Positions 40,831 to 50,022 of a DNA stretch of 64,000 bases are shown one piece after another. The notes under the pieces are model-generated. The model had not been told where the DNA came from and did not search any database. It was given only the letters and a program-made list of their open reading frames with translations. Source of the DNA: an uncultured Lachnospiraceae bacterium (GTDB lineage Bacteria > Bacillota > Clostridia > Lachnospirales > Lachnospiraceae); the NCBI GenBank assembly GCA_905197485.1, contig CAJJYZ010000005.1:12407-76406 (forward strand), read 5' to 3'. Position 1 is the first letter of the stretch. Each line of letters opens with the position of its first letter. The position numbers were made by a program, and so were the translations under genes.

Positions 40831-43323
40831 ATGAAAAACAGAATCATTAGCGGGCTTGTGCTGTTTATTATATTTATTGCGGCATTGATAGGCTTTAGTG
40901 TTGTCTTGAATCAGGGGACAGACGACATGACAGAGGATATGGGAAGCGCAAAGCTTCCGGTCATTTCTTTTGAGGAGTCAGGTTATCAGGTGAATCCATT
41001 GGTCGGATATACGGAGGAAATGGATATTTCTGTAATGCGGGATAATATTCTTCCAGTATCAGTAGGAACCTTTGTGACGGCCGATATTAGCGGATATGCA
41101 GGAACGATACGTTCCTTGAAGTATGAAGTGATGACGCTTGATGGGGAAAAGGTATTAAAAAGCGGAACGATAAAAAAGGTGAGTGATGCAGTAAAACTGG
41201 AGTTGGGAGACAGCATCTCGGATGGGCAGGAGAAAGCTTTGAGGTTGACTCTGACAACAGAAAACGAAGAAAAGATTTATTATTATACGAGAATCGTCAG
41301 GGCAGCAGAATTTAATGTGCAGCAGTGTCTGGAGTTTGCAGAGTATTTCCATACAACAGCCATGGAATCGGACACCTTGACAGATTTAAAGAAGTACTAT
41401 AGTTCAGAAGGAGCCTCCGAAGGAAACGGATTGCAGAAAGTTACATTGGCATCAGACTTGAATCTGATTGGCTGGGGAGACCTGACTCCGAAAGTAGAAG
41501 GAGAGATGATTTGGGAGATTAAAGAAAGTAATCAAACTTATACGTCGATTTCTTTGAAGTATCAGGTGAAAGCGGGAGAAGGACTCTATAATATTACAGA
41601 ATTTTTCAAAGTTCGTTTCTTGCGGGGAAGAGCTTCTTTGGAATCTTATGTAAGAACGATGAACGAGGTGTTTGAAGGGAAAGAAAAGAACTTCAGTAAA
41701 GATGGAATCCTTTTAGGACTGACGAGCGCGGATGTCCCATATTTGACTGATAAGAAAGGTGAACATATTTCTTTTGTACAGGAAAGAGAACTTTGGCATT
41801 ATGATAAGAAAGAAAATCAGATATCTCTTTTGTTTAGCTTTGCGGATGCGGAGAACCAAGATATTCGAAACAAGAATGACGACCATTCTATCAGGTTGTT
41901 GGATATGGATGAGAAAGGAAATACCGTTTTTGCAGTATACGGATATATGAATCGTGGAGAACATGAGGGACAGACGGGGGCGGCGATTTACTACTATGAC
42001 ATTGCAGAACAGTATGTCCAGGAGAAGGCGTTTATTGCCAGCAGACAATCCGGGGAAATCGTACAGCAAAGTCTGAGTTATCTTACTTACTATAACAGAA
42101 CGTCCAATGTTCTGTATGCGATGTTTGAAGGAACGCTTTATAAGGTGAATCTGAAAAATCAGAAAAAAGAAGTGATTCAGGACGGCTTAAGCGAAGGGCA
42201 GTATGCATCGTCTCCGAACGGGAAATATATAGCGTATCAGAAAGACGGAGATTTCCGACATGCAAATGCGATTGAAATATGGGATTTGCAGAAGGAAAAG
42301 AGCGTTACGATTGAAGTGCCGGAAGAAGAAGTGATTCGTCCGCTTGGTTTCATAAAAGGAGATATCGTATATGGAATCGGAAGAGAAGGAGACATTGGCA
42401 AGAATACAATCGGGGAAGATGTGGAGCCGCTCTATAAACTGGAGATTCGAGACCAGAAAAATAAGGTAGAGAAATCTTATGAGGTAGAAGGAATTTACAT
42501 AGCGGATGCCTTGGTAGAAGAAAATGTGATTACGATGGAACGTGTGATAAAATCAGGAAACGTATATCAGGAAACAACACAGGATTTTATTACGAACAAC
42601 GAAAGCAAGAAAGAAACTGGTATCAAAGTAGAAAGAGTATCTTCTTCTGCAACAGGATTCCAGATTCGCCTGACGGATGAATCCGGAATAGAAGAACGCA
42701 ATCCGAAGCTGATAAAACCGAAACAAATGTTATTTGAACGGGCAACAACGATTGGATTTGATAAAGATGAATCCAAAGGCGCCTATTATGTATATGGACT
42801 CGGTAAACTTCAGGGAATCTATGAAAAAGCCGGAGATGCGATTTATGCGGCGGACGTAGTAAGAGGAGTTGTTGTGACGGCAAACCAGACGAAGGTGTGG
42901 GAGCGAGGAAACAGAATGCTCTCATATCAGATAGAAGGTCTGGATACATTTACCACGAAAGTAAATGAAAGTCCTTTGGCGGCATGCTTGAATCAGATAT
43001 TGGTATATGAGAAAAAGACAGCAGATGCTGCCGCAGAACTTGCTGCCGGGAAAACGGTGATGGATGTGTTGAATCAACACTCCGGAGGCGAAGCGATTGA
43101 CCTGTCAGGATGTACGTTAGAGCAGCTTTGCTATGTAATCGGGAAAGGAACACCGGTTCTTGCGTTGACAAGAGACGGAGGAGCGATTCTTCTCGTCGGT
43201 TATGATGAGAATACATTCACATATATGAATCCGGCAACAGGAAAGAAACCAACGGAAAAGGTGCAGGATATGGAAGCGTTGACGGGGGGAATGAACGGAA
43301 CCTTCTTCGGATATGTGAAATAA
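40831..43323 (+). CDS. Membrane-anchored extracytoplasmic protein with beta-propeller-like region and degenerate C39-like domain
   Basis: An 830-residue protein with one N-terminal membrane helix (IISGLVLFIIFIAALIGFSVV) and the rest outside the cell. Repeats such as YASSPNGKYIAYQKDGD and IEIWDLQKEK suggest a WD40/TolB-like propeller in the middle. The last 125 residues (SPLAACLNQIL, then GTPVLALTRDGGAILLVGYD, then YMNP) resemble a C39-type papain fold, but the usual histidine before the VGYD-like strand is replaced. A binding rather than protease role is likely. Function unknown. Confidence 0.65.
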   Translation: MKNRIISGLVLFIIFIAALIGFSVVLNQGTDDMTEDMGSAKLPVISFEESGYQVNPLVGYTEEMDISVMRDNILPVSVGTFVTADISGYAGTIRSLKYEVMTLDGEKVLKSGTIKKVSDAVKLELGDSISDGQEKALRLTLTTENEEKIYYYTRIVRAAEFNVQQCLEFAEYFHTTAMESDTLTDLKKYYSSEGASEGNGLQKVTLASDLNLIGWGDLTPKVEGEMIWEIKESNQTYTSISLKYQVKAGEGLYNITEFFKVRFLRGRASLESYVRTMNEVFEGKEKNFSKDGILLGLTSADVPYLTDKKGEHISFVQERELWHYDKKENQISLLFSFADAENQDIRNKNDDHSIRLLDMDEKGNTVFAVYGYMNRGEHEGQTGAAIYYYDIAEQYVQEKAFIASRQSGEIVQQSLSYLTYYNRTSNVLYAMFEGTLYKVNLKNQKKEVIQDGLSEGQYASSPNGKYIAYQKDGDFRHANAIEIWDLQKEKSVTIEVPEEEVIRPLGFIKGDIVYGIGREGDIGKNTIGEDVEPLYKLEIRDQKNKVEKSYEVEGIYIADALVEENVITMERVIKSGNVYQETTQDFITNNESKKETGIKVERVSSSATGFQIRLTDESGIEERNPKLIKPKQMLFERATTIGFDKDESKGAYYVYGLGKLQGIYEKAGDAIYAADVVRGVVVTANQTKVWERGNRMLSYQIEGLDTFTTKVNESPLAACLNQILVYEKKTADAAAELAAGKTVMDVLNQHSGGEAIDLSGCTLEQLCYVIGKGTPVLALTRDGGAILLVGYDENTFTYMNPATGKKPTEKVQDMEALTGGMNGTFFGYVK

Positions 43324-43337
43324 AAGATGAGTAAAAG

Positions 43338-43386
43338 ACAGAATCATTTTGAGAGAAAATATCTTTCAAGATGATTCTGTTTTATT
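43338..43386 (+). terminator. Terminator after the 830-residue protein gene
   Basis: Long hairpin with 10-bp outer stem ACAGAATCAT / ATGATTCTGT, extended by an imperfect inner stem, then TTTATT. Confidence 0.8.
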
Positions 43387-43452
43387 GTGCGGAACTTTAT
43401 AAATATTTTTATACTTATAGGGGAAATCAATAAAATGATAAGAATAATCAAT

Positions 43453-43482
43453 TGGACAAAAAAGTATATGCAGAGATATAAT
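43453..43482 (+). promoter_or_regulatory. Promoter of the peptide ABC transporter operon
   Basis: TGGACA, 18-bp spacer, TATAAT; the leader to the first gene is about 88 nt. Confidence 0.6.
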
Positions 43483-43576
43483 CTGGTAGGAAAATTGAGT
43501 TGTGGGGGGATGACTTTATAGGAATGGGAAAGGAGTCTCAACAGAGCCATATTGGAAAGGGAGGAAGAAACAGAAA

Positions 43577-45145
43577 ATGAAAAGAAAGTTAATCAGCTTG
43601 CTTTTATGCGTGGCGATGAGTGCGACATTGATTGCAGGATGCGGTAAAAGTGCGGATGAAGGGAAAGGAACCGATTCAGGAGCAGATTCGTCGAAGAGCG
43701 ATTCTCTTGTAATGCCGGTTTCAGCGACAGTAACAAGTTTGAATGGAAACTTGGAAACGATGGCAGAAGGAGCATTTCAGCTTGCCCCATATCAGGATGA
43801 ATTATATTATGTAGACCAGAACGAGACAAGATGGTATCTGGCAGAGAACTGTGAAATATCAGAAGACGGACTTGTCTATACTTTAAAGTTAAAAGATAAT
43901 TTAAAATGGCATGATGGAGAAGCTATTACTGCAGATGATGTGATTTTCACATTCAATTGCAACCTGGATACAAATAATGGAGCCGGATTTTCAAATGTAG
44001 TATTTGTAGGAGAAAAGGAAGTGAAGGCAGAGAAAGTAGACGATTTAACTGTGAAGTTTACGCTTCCGGAAGTATCTGCATCCTATTATTCATTATTGGG
44101 AAACCTTGTGCTTCTTCCGGAACATGCATTTGACGGAAATACAAATATTAAATCAGCAGATGCAAATTTAACAGATATTGGTTCAGGACCATATAAGCTT
44201 GTGGAATTTAAAGATGGAGAATCACTTGTTCTTGAGAAGTTCGAGGATTATTATGGAAACGAACCACAGATTGAACAGATTATTTTTAAAGTAATCTCTG
44301 ACCCAAGTGCACAGGAAGTTGCATTTAAGAACGGGGAAATTAATTTTCTGACAGCAGCTTCCGATGATGTGGTGAAAGAAGTGAAAGAAGCAGATGGTGT
44401 TGCACTTCACACATTAGCAGAAGGACGCGTAAAATACCTTGCATGGAATAAATATTGTCCGACATGGGAGAACCGCGATGCTGTAAAAGCTGTTTTTATG
44501 GCATTAAATCAGGAGGAAATTGTAGCGGGTGCATATGGAGAACATATGGGAAAACCGGCAAATTCTATTTTCAGCAACCGCAATACTTTCTATGATGAGA
44601 GTGTAAAAGGCTATGAACAGAACTTGGATGAAGCAAAGAAATTAGCTAAGAGTTCAGGGCTTGCAGGAAAAACAATCACATTACATTACAATACAGACAG
44701 AAGCTACATGGAAGCAACAGCGCTCTTGATTCAGGAACAATTGAAAGAGATTGATGTGAATGTAGAACTTCAGGGAATCGATGCGAATGGATTCTTCGAT
44801 GTTGTATTTACAGACCAGGCAGATTATGAATTATACTTGAATGAATATGGCGCAATTGGCGACCCGGACAATGTAATTTCCGGTATGTTTGACGGTACAT
44901 GGGGTGTGAATGTGGATACGTCACAGGAAATTTTAGACCTTTTTGAAAAAGCAAGAAGAACAACAGATGTGGAAGAAAGAACGGCAATCTACAAAGAGTT
45001 ACAGCAGAAAGCATCAGAAGCTTACCTGATTTATCCGATTGCTTATCCGAACTACTGTTTCGCGACAAGTGATAATCTTGAAGGAACAGAAGATTTATCT
45101 ACGACACCGGTATTTGAAGATTACACAAAACTTTCTTTCAAATAG
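43577..45145 (+). CDS. Peptide ABC transporter substrate-binding lipoprotein
   Basis: A 522-residue SBP family 5 protein. The lipobox LIAGCGKS with Cys at about residue 23 marks a membrane-anchored lipoprotein. DGLVYTLKLKDNLKWHDGE is the family signature and NYGAIGDP-like NEYGAIGDPDNVI lies late. It delivers oligo- or dipeptides (less likely nickel) to the permease pair downstream. GGGAGG precedes the ATG. A hairpin after the gene should keep its level above that of the rest of the operon. Confidence 0.92.
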   Translation: MKRKLISLLLCVAMSATLIAGCGKSADEGKGTDSGADSSKSDSLVMPVSATVTSLNGNLETMAEGAFQLAPYQDELYYVDQNETRWYLAENCEISEDGLVYTLKLKDNLKWHDGEAITADDVIFTFNCNLDTNNGAGFSNVVFVGEKEVKAEKVDDLTVKFTLPEVSASYYSLLGNLVLLPEHAFDGNTNIKSADANLTDIGSGPYKLVEFKDGESLVLEKFEDYYGNEPQIEQIIFKVISDPSAQEVAFKNGEINFLTAASDDVVKEVKEADGVALHTLAEGRVKYLAWNKYCPTWENRDAVKAVFMALNQEEIVAGAYGEHMGKPANSIFSNRNTFYDESVKGYEQNLDEAKKLAKSSGLAGKTITLHYNTDRSYMEATALLIQEQLKEIDVNVELQGIDANGFFDVVFTDQADYELYLNEYGAIGDPDNVISGMFDGTWGVNVDTSQEILDLFEKARRTTDVEERTAIYKELQQKASEAYLIYPIAYPNYCFATSDNLEGTEDLSTTPVFEDYTKLSFK

Positions 45146-45168
45146 AAATAAGAGAAAAGAGTGAAAGG

Positions 45169-45199
45169 AATAGATTCTGTTTTGACAGAATCTATTTCT
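45169..45199 (+). terminator. Intra-operon attenuating hairpin
   Basis: Perfect 12-bp stem AATAGATTCTGT / ACAGAATCTATT with a TTTG loop, followed only by TCTAGG. It lies between the binding-protein gene and the first permease gene, so it probably stabilises or partly terminates the mRNA. Confidence 0.7.
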
Positions 45200-45217
45200 A
45201 GGTTATAAGGAGAAAAA

Positions 45218-46198
45218 ATGAAGAAATTTATTGTAAAACGATTTGTACAGATGTTAGTCGTATTTATTGCTGTATCAATATTTTCGTTTGCTATCATATA
45301 TTTTTCACCGGGAGACCCACTATACCTATATACATCGCCGGCAAAATCGTCCTATAAAATGACGGAAGAACAGTTGGATGCTATGCGTGAAGAACTGGGG
45401 CTTACAGGAAATGTGGTAGAACGATATATGAATTGGGCAGGGAATATGTTAAAAGGTGACTGGGGACTTTCAGTGAGCAATCATCAGCCTGTAAAGGAAC
45501 AGATTTTTGATAAATTACCAAATACGATTGGACTGATGGGCGCTGCTCTTGCACTATCTGTTATCGTAGCAATTCCATTGGGATTGTTAGCAGGATACTA
45601 TAAGAACCGATGGATTGACAATATTATTAGTGGAATTTCCTATCTTGGAATTTCCCTTCCTGCATTTTGGTTTGGAATTTTGCTCATCATTGTATTTTCG
45701 CTGCATTTAGGTCTTCTTCCGAGTGCGGGCATGAGGACAATTGGTGTAAATTCAACAACGGATGTAATAAGACATGCCATCCTGCCGGTTATTGTTTTGA
45801 GTGTAAATAATACTGCGGTATTTGTGCGGTATATTCGCTCAAATACTATAGAACAGATGGAGGAAGAGTATGTAGATACTGCAATTTCAAAAGGTATTCC
45901 ACGTATTCAGGTGATGAAAAATCATATTTTGAAGAACTGTCTTCTTCCTATTATAACGATGGTAGGAATGAATTTTGGAACATTGATTACAGGCTCTTTT
46001 ATTGTAGAATCTGTATTTGGATGGCCGGGGCTTGGTACGCTTTGCATGAGTGCGGTGAACAGTCGAGATTATACGATGATTATGGGAATTACGATGCTTG
46101 CATGTACAGTACTTTTGATTGGAAATTTTCTGGCAGATATTCTCTACGGATTTGCAGACCCAAGAATAAAACAGGGAAAGGAGAAGAGTCATGGATAG
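45218..46198 (+). CDS. Peptide ABC transporter permease, OppB/DppB type
   Basis: A 326-residue permease with six membrane helices. It starts KKFIVKRFVQMLVVFIAVS and carries the EAA-like loop (EYVDTAISKGIPRIQVMKNHI) that contacts the ATPases. The C-terminal VESVFGWPGLGTLCMSAVNSRD is typical of OppB/DppB. Its last 8 nt overlap the next gene, implying coupling. Confidence 0.95.
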   Translation: MKKFIVKRFVQMLVVFIAVSIFSFAIIYFSPGDPLYLYTSPAKSSYKMTEEQLDAMREELGLTGNVVERYMNWAGNMLKGDWGLSVSNHQPVKEQIFDKLPNTIGLMGAALALSVIVAIPLGLLAGYYKNRWIDNIISGISYLGISLPAFWFGILLIIVFSLHLGLLPSAGMRTIGVNSTTDVIRHAILPVIVLSVNNTAVFVRYIRSNTIEQMEEEYVDTAISKGIPRIQVMKNHILKNCLLPIITMVGMNFGTLITGSFIVESVFGWPGLGTLCMSAVNSRDYTMIMGITMLACTVLLIGNFLADILYGFADPRIKQGKEKSHG

Positions 46199-47024
46199 AA
46201 AGGCAATGAAAAAAATATTTTTTTCTAATAAAATGGCGGTTGTCTGTACGATATTAATTTTATTTATCATACTTGTTTCTATTCTGGCTCCATTGTCGCC
46301 ATATGACCCGGATGCTTCCAATGTAGCAGAGAAAATGCAGGGAATCAGTAGTGCACATTTGTTAGGAACGGATGATATCGGAAGAGATACGTTGACAAGG
46401 ACACTATATGGGGGAAGAGTATCGCTGCTTGTCGGTTTTGCATCCATGTGTGTAGCAGTAATTATTGGAACTTTGATTGGTACAATTAGTGGATATATGG
46501 GCGGAATGATAGACGTAGTTCTCATGCGTATTGTTGATGTGTTCATGTCTGTTCCGAGTTTGCTATTCATTATTGTTATCTATGCATTTTTGCCGAGAAA
46601 TTTGTTTACTTTGGTGTGTATGCTGGCGTTTTTTTCTTGGACAAAAGTAGCAAGAGTGGTAAGGGCACAGACATTAACATTGAAGGAACGTGATTTTATC
46701 ATTGCGGCGAAAGCGCTTGGCGTAAGCCAGGGGAAAATTATTTGGACTCATATTATTCCGAATCTGATGCCGCAGATTATCGTATCTGCCAGTCTGAGTA
46801 TTGCGAATGCCATTTTAGACGAATCTGCACTCAGTTTTTTAGGATATGGAGTGCAATTACCGATGGCATCATGGGGGAGCATGTTGCAGACTGCACAGAA
46901 ATTTATTTTACATAACCCGATAATGGCGATTGCACCAGGGGTAATGATTTTGATGACTGTGTTATGTTTTAATGTATTGGGCGATATCTTACAGCAGATA
47001 TTAGACCCGAAACTAAGCAAATAG
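46191..47024 (+). CDS. Peptide ABC transporter permease, OppC/DppC type
   Basis: A 277-residue permease with about six membrane helices. LGTDDIGRDTLTRTLYGGR is the conserved OppC block, and the coupling loop reads RDFIIAAKALGVSQGKIIWT. It forms the channel together with the preceding permease. AAAGGAG lies just ahead of the ATG. Confidence 0.95.
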   Translation: MDRKAMKKIFFSNKMAVVCTILILFIILVSILAPLSPYDPDASNVAEKMQGISSAHLLGTDDIGRDTLTRTLYGGRVSLLVGFASMCVAVIIGTLIGTISGYMGGMIDVVLMRIVDVFMSVPSLLFIIVIYAFLPRNLFTLVCMLAFFSWTKVARVVRAQTLTLKERDFIIAAKALGVSQGKIIWTHIIPNLMPQIIVSASLSIANAILDESALSFLGYGVQLPMASWGSMLQTAQKFILHNPIMAIAPGVMILMTVLCFNVLGDILQQILDPKLSK

Positions 47025-47037
47025 TGAGGGAAAAGTA

Positions 47038-48012
47038 ATGGAGAATTTATTAGAAGTACAAAATCTATCTGTGACATTTCGCACGTTTCGGGGAGAAGTC
47101 AAAGCTGTAAGAGACGTATCTTTTCAAATACAAAAAGGAAGTGTTACAGCAATCGTCGGAGAATCCGGGTGTGGAAAATCTGTGACATCCAAAGCGATTA
47201 TGGGTCTGGTGAAAAAGCCTGGATTTGTCGAAAAAGAAAGTAAAATTCTGTTTCAAGGTGAGAATATACAACAATATACTAGAAAGCAATGGGAAGAGTA
47301 TCGAGGAGCAAAATGTTCCATCTGTTTTCAGGATGCCTTGACAGCATTAAATCCAACCATGACAATCGGTAAGCAGATTATGGAGAAAATACGGGTGCAT
47401 AGAAATGTTAGCAGAAAAGAGGCATGGGAAGAGGCTGTTGAAGTGTTGAGAAAGGTAGGGATTCCGAATCCTGAACTTAGAATGAAACAGTATCCGCATG
47501 AATTTTCCGGTGGAATGAGGCAACGTGTTATGATAGGAATTGCGGTGACGTTGAACCCGACGCTTTTGATTGCGGATGAACCGACAACAGCATTAGATGT
47601 TACGGTTCAGGCGGATATATTGGACATGATGAAAGAAATTCAAAAAGAGCATCATATGAGTATTATTCTTATTACTCACGACCTTGGAATCGTTGCTAAT
47701 TTTGCGACGGATATTATTGTAATGTATGCAGGGAAAATTGTGGAGCGTGGCAGTGCATATGATATCTTTTACCGTCCGGCGCATCCGTATACAGAGGCGC
47801 TTTTGCGTGCAGTGCCACGACTTGATATGGAAGGTGAAGAGCTGGAAACCATTGAAGGCGCGCCACCTAATATGGCGAATCCACCGAAGGGGTGTCCGTT
47901 TGCGGGAAGATGTAAGATGAGGAGAGACATTTGTGAAATGGCATTCCCGGAAGAGACAGACTTAGGAGAGAAGCATAAAGTATGCTGTTGGCTCCGGAAG
48001 GAGGAACAATAA
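47038..48012 (+). CDS. Peptide ABC transporter ATP-binding protein, OppD/DppD type
   Basis: A 324-residue ATPase. Walker A is GESGCGKSVTSKA, the Q-loop CFQDALTALNP, the signature FSGGMRQRVMIGIA and Walker B LLIADEPTTALDV. The C-terminal cysteine cluster (GCPFAGRCKMRRDIC) is the 4Fe-4S-like region of oligopeptide ATPases. The stop TAA overlaps the ATG of the next gene by one base. Confidence 0.95.
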   Translation: MENLLEVQNLSVTFRTFRGEVKAVRDVSFQIQKGSVTAIVGESGCGKSVTSKAIMGLVKKPGFVEKESKILFQGENIQQYTRKQWEEYRGAKCSICFQDALTALNPTMTIGKQIMEKIRVHRNVSRKEAWEEAVEVLRKVGIPNPELRMKQYPHEFSGGMRQRVMIGIAVTLNPTLLIADEPTTALDVTVQADILDMMKEIQKEHHMSIILITHDLGIVANFATDIIVMYAGKIVERGSAYDIFYRPAHPYTEALLRAVPRLDMEGEELETIEGAPPNMANPPKGCPFAGRCKMRRDICEMAFPEETDLGEKHKVCCWLRKEEQ

Positions 48013-48980
48013 TGGCAAAAAACAATGAATACTTGTTGGAAGTCAAAGGATTAAAAAAATATTTTAAGGCGGGAAAAGGTACTTTAAAGGCTGTAGATGA
48101 TATATCCTTTTATATTCGTCCGGGAGAGACTCTCGGAGTAGTCGGAGAGTCCGGATGTGGAAAGACAACTTGTGGAAGAACAGTTCTCGGTCTATATGAC
48201 AGAACAGGTGGCGAAGTTCTTTATAGAGGAGAGGACGTTCACCAGATGACGGGAAAGGAGCGTCAAAATTTTACAAAGCATGCGCAGATTATTTTTCAAG
48301 ACCCATATGCTTCGTTAGACCCTAAAATGAAAGTATATAGTATCATTGCAGAAGGAATCCGGTCACATAAATTACTGAAAAGTGAAAAGGAAATAAGGGA
48401 AAGAGTTGAGGAATTACTTGTTACGGTAGGTCTGGATAAGCAATATGCGGAACGATTTATTCATGAGTTTTCAGGAGGTCAAAGACAAAGGATAGGAATT
48501 GCACGTGCATTGGCAGTAGAACCGGAATTCATCGTGTGTGATGAACCGATTTCGGCATTGGATGTGTCAATTCAGGCACAGATTGTAAATCTGCTTGGAA
48601 GATTACAAAAAGAAAAGGGATTGACATATATGTTTATCGCTCATGACCTTTCTATGGTCAAATATATTTCAGACCGGGTGATGGTGATGTATCTTGGGAA
48701 GATTGTGGAAATTATGGCATCGAATCAATTGTATAATCATCCGTTACATCCATATACAAAGGCATTGCTTTCTGCGATTCCAATACCGGACCCAAAGGTT
48801 GAAGAGAAGAAAGAACGAATTAAGATGGGGAGAGAAATTCCAAGTCCGGTTAATCCGCCAGCAGGATGCAGATTTCAAAACCGCTGTCGATATGCGACAG
48901 AAAAATGTAGAAAGGAAGAGCCGCAGCTTCGCATGGTGGGAGATGAGCACTATGTGGCATGTCATTTTGTAGAGGAATAA
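48012..48980 (+). CDS. Peptide ABC transporter ATP-binding protein, OppF/DppF type
   Basis: A 322-residue ATPase that pairs with the preceding one. Walker A is GESGCGKTTCGRTV, the signature FSGGQRQRIGIARAL, and Walker B FIVCDEPISALDV. The C-terminal CRFQNRCRYATEKC cluster is present. The ATG at 48012 overlaps the previous stop and is preceded by GGAGGA; the upstream in-frame ATG at 47982 lies within the previous gene. Confidence 0.95.
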   Translation: MAKNNEYLLEVKGLKKYFKAGKGTLKAVDDISFYIRPGETLGVVGESGCGKTTCGRTVLGLYDRTGGEVLYRGEDVHQMTGKERQNFTKHAQIIFQDPYASLDPKMKVYSIIAEGIRSHKLLKSEKEIRERVEELLVTVGLDKQYAERFIHEFSGGQRQRIGIARALAVEPEFIVCDEPISALDVSIQAQIVNLLGRLQKEKGLTYMFIAHDLSMVKYISDRVMVMYLGKIVEIMASNQLYNHPLHPYTKALLSAIPIPDPKVEEKKERIKMGREIPSPVNPPAGCRFQNRCRYATEKCRKEEPQLRMVGDEHYVACHFVEE

Positions 48981-48989
48981 AAAATATAG

Positions 48990-49026
48990 TAGGAGGCCAA
49001 TCGTTTGTTGATTAGCCTCCTATTGT
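48990..49026. terminator. Terminator between the peptide ABC operon and queT
   Basis: Thirteen-base-pair stem TAGGAGGCCAATC / GATTAGCCTCCTA (one mismatch), 7-nt loop, TTGTG tail. Convergent genes end on both sides. Confidence 0.8.
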
Positions 49027-49036
49027 GTTAAATAGA

Positions 49037-49534
49037 TTATACTGTTTTTTTATGTTTGAAAATTTTATAACTATATTTATCCAGTGCAGTTAATAAAATC
49101 ATTCCAAGTACTCCACAGCCAAGAACTTCTCCAATGCTGACAGTCAGCATCATAAATGGAATCGGAAGGTTCAAACCATATCCATATGCCAAGATAAACG
49201 GAACAATTACCGTATTTGCAAGGATTGGAGGCAACGGTGCGAGAAACTTGTTGGAATTTCGCAGTGCATACGTAAAAATAGCCCCAATCAATGTTGCCAG
49301 ACTTCCGAAGATAATGTCCGGAAGAATTGCGCCTCCCAAGATGTTAGCAATCAGACATCCGATAAACAATCCCGGAATTGCTGCCGGTGTGAAGAATGGT
49401 AGGATAGTTAATGCTTCTGCAATTCGAAGTTGGATTTCACCATAGCTGATTGGTGCAAATACCATTGTAAGCACTACATAGATGGCTGCAATCATTGCCG
49501 CCTGGGTCATAAAAGTTACTTTCTGATTTTTCAT
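49037..49534 (-). CDS. queT: QueT-type queuosine precursor ECF transporter subunit
   Basis: A 165-residue membrane protein with five or six helices. AAMIAAIYVVLTMVFAPISY, then GEIQLRIAEALTILPFFTP and IPGLFIGCLIANI, is the QueT signature. It is the substrate-specific S component that imports a queuosine precursor, using a shared energy-coupling module encoded elsewhere. A preQ1-I riboswitch lies directly upstream and overlaps the ribosome binding site, which confirms the assignment. Confidence 0.93.
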   Translation of the reverse strand: MKNQKVTFMTQAAMIAAIYVVLTMVFAPISYGEIQLRIAEALTILPFFTPAAIPGLFIGCLIANILGGAILPDIIFGSLATLIGAIFTYALRNSNKFLAPLPPILANTVIVPFILAYGYGLNLPIPFMMLTVSIGEVLGCGVLGMILLTALDKYSYKIFKHKKTV

Positions 49535-49544
49535 ATTCTTTTGT

Positions 49545-49590
49545 CTCCTTTAGTTTTGTTTTACGAGTGGAAGGTCACGAACACTCGGTT
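49545..49590 (-). promoter_or_regulatory. PreQ1-I riboswitch controlling queT
   Basis: On the minus strand: a P1 stem CCGAGTG / CACTCG around the loop TTCGTGACCTTC, then the A-rich tail AAAACAAAACTAAAGGAG that folds back into the P1 groove and includes the ribosome binding site. Binding of preQ1 would hide AAGGAG and stop QueT synthesis, i.e. translational control. Confidence 0.88.
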
Positions 49591-49720
49591 TAATTTTCCC
49601 TTAAGACCTTGTTTTTCGGGTTTTTGTAACGTGTTGTAGTATAGCACAAGCAGTTCTTGAAATCAAGAAAATTAGAAAAAGATATCTTCAAAGAAAAATC
49701 TATAAGACAGCAACAGTCAA

Positions 49721-49749
49721 TTGAAAATCACATTACGATATGATACAAT
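49721..49749 (+). promoter_or_regulatory. Promoter of the type I toxin mRNA
   Basis: TTGAAA, 17-bp spacer ending in TGA, TACAAT. It sets the mRNA 5' end near 49757, exactly at the GGGAAACC that pairs with the mRNA 3' end. Confidence 0.75.
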
Positions 49750-49835
49750 CCCGATATGGGAAACCAAAGCCGGGTGGCTTACCCTCTTTTACGGAGGGGT
49801 TCACCCTCCAGACGAAAGAAAGGAGGGCGATGCCA

Positions 49836-49931
49836 ATGTATGTTACATATTCTGATTTGATTCAGTTATTGATATTCATTGTTGCCCTTGTAGGTCTTTG
49901 TTATGAGATTTTCAAGGGAAAAAGAAAATAG
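49836..49931 (+). CDS. Putative type I toxin, 31-residue hydrophobic peptide
   Basis: MYVTYSDLIQLLIFIVALVG then LCYEIFKGKRK: one membrane helix and a basic tail, the pattern of holin-like type I toxins. The ATG at 49836 is chosen since GGAGGG (49822-49827) is 8 nt away; an ATG at 49830 is too close. The GGAGGG can pair with CCCTCC at 49804-49809, which can alternatively pair with GGAGGG at 49793-49798. The mRNA ends can also pair (GGGAAACC 49758 with GGTTTCCC 50002; GGCTTACC 49776 with GGTAAGCC 49988). Toxic action on the membrane is inferred. Confidence 0.75.
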   Translation: MYVTYSDLIQLLIFIVALVGLCYEIFKGKRK

Positions 49932-50016
49932 CCGCCACTACTGCCAATAGTGACGGCTGCCCATTAGGGTAGTAAATCATTGTTCGTGGTAAGCCGCTTG
50001 CGGTTTCCCTTTTCGT
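49920..50016 (-). ncRNA. Putative antisense RNA antitoxin
   Basis: A minus-strand RNA of about 97 nt. The promoter is at 50023-50051 and its end is an intrinsic terminator: GCCGTCACTATT / AGTAGTGGCGGC stem (49931-49957) followed by TATTTTCTTTTT. It covers the last toxin codons and the mRNA 3' region, including the segments that pair with the mRNA 5' end. A 3'-overlap arrangement like this is known for TxpA/RatA and BsrG/SR4 of Bacillus subtilis. Confidence 0.72.
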
Positions 50017-50022
50017 ATCTTC

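Noticed and set aside
45887..46570. 227-codon minus-strand ORF
   Set aside because: Lies opposite two ABC permease genes with strong motifs; no start signal.
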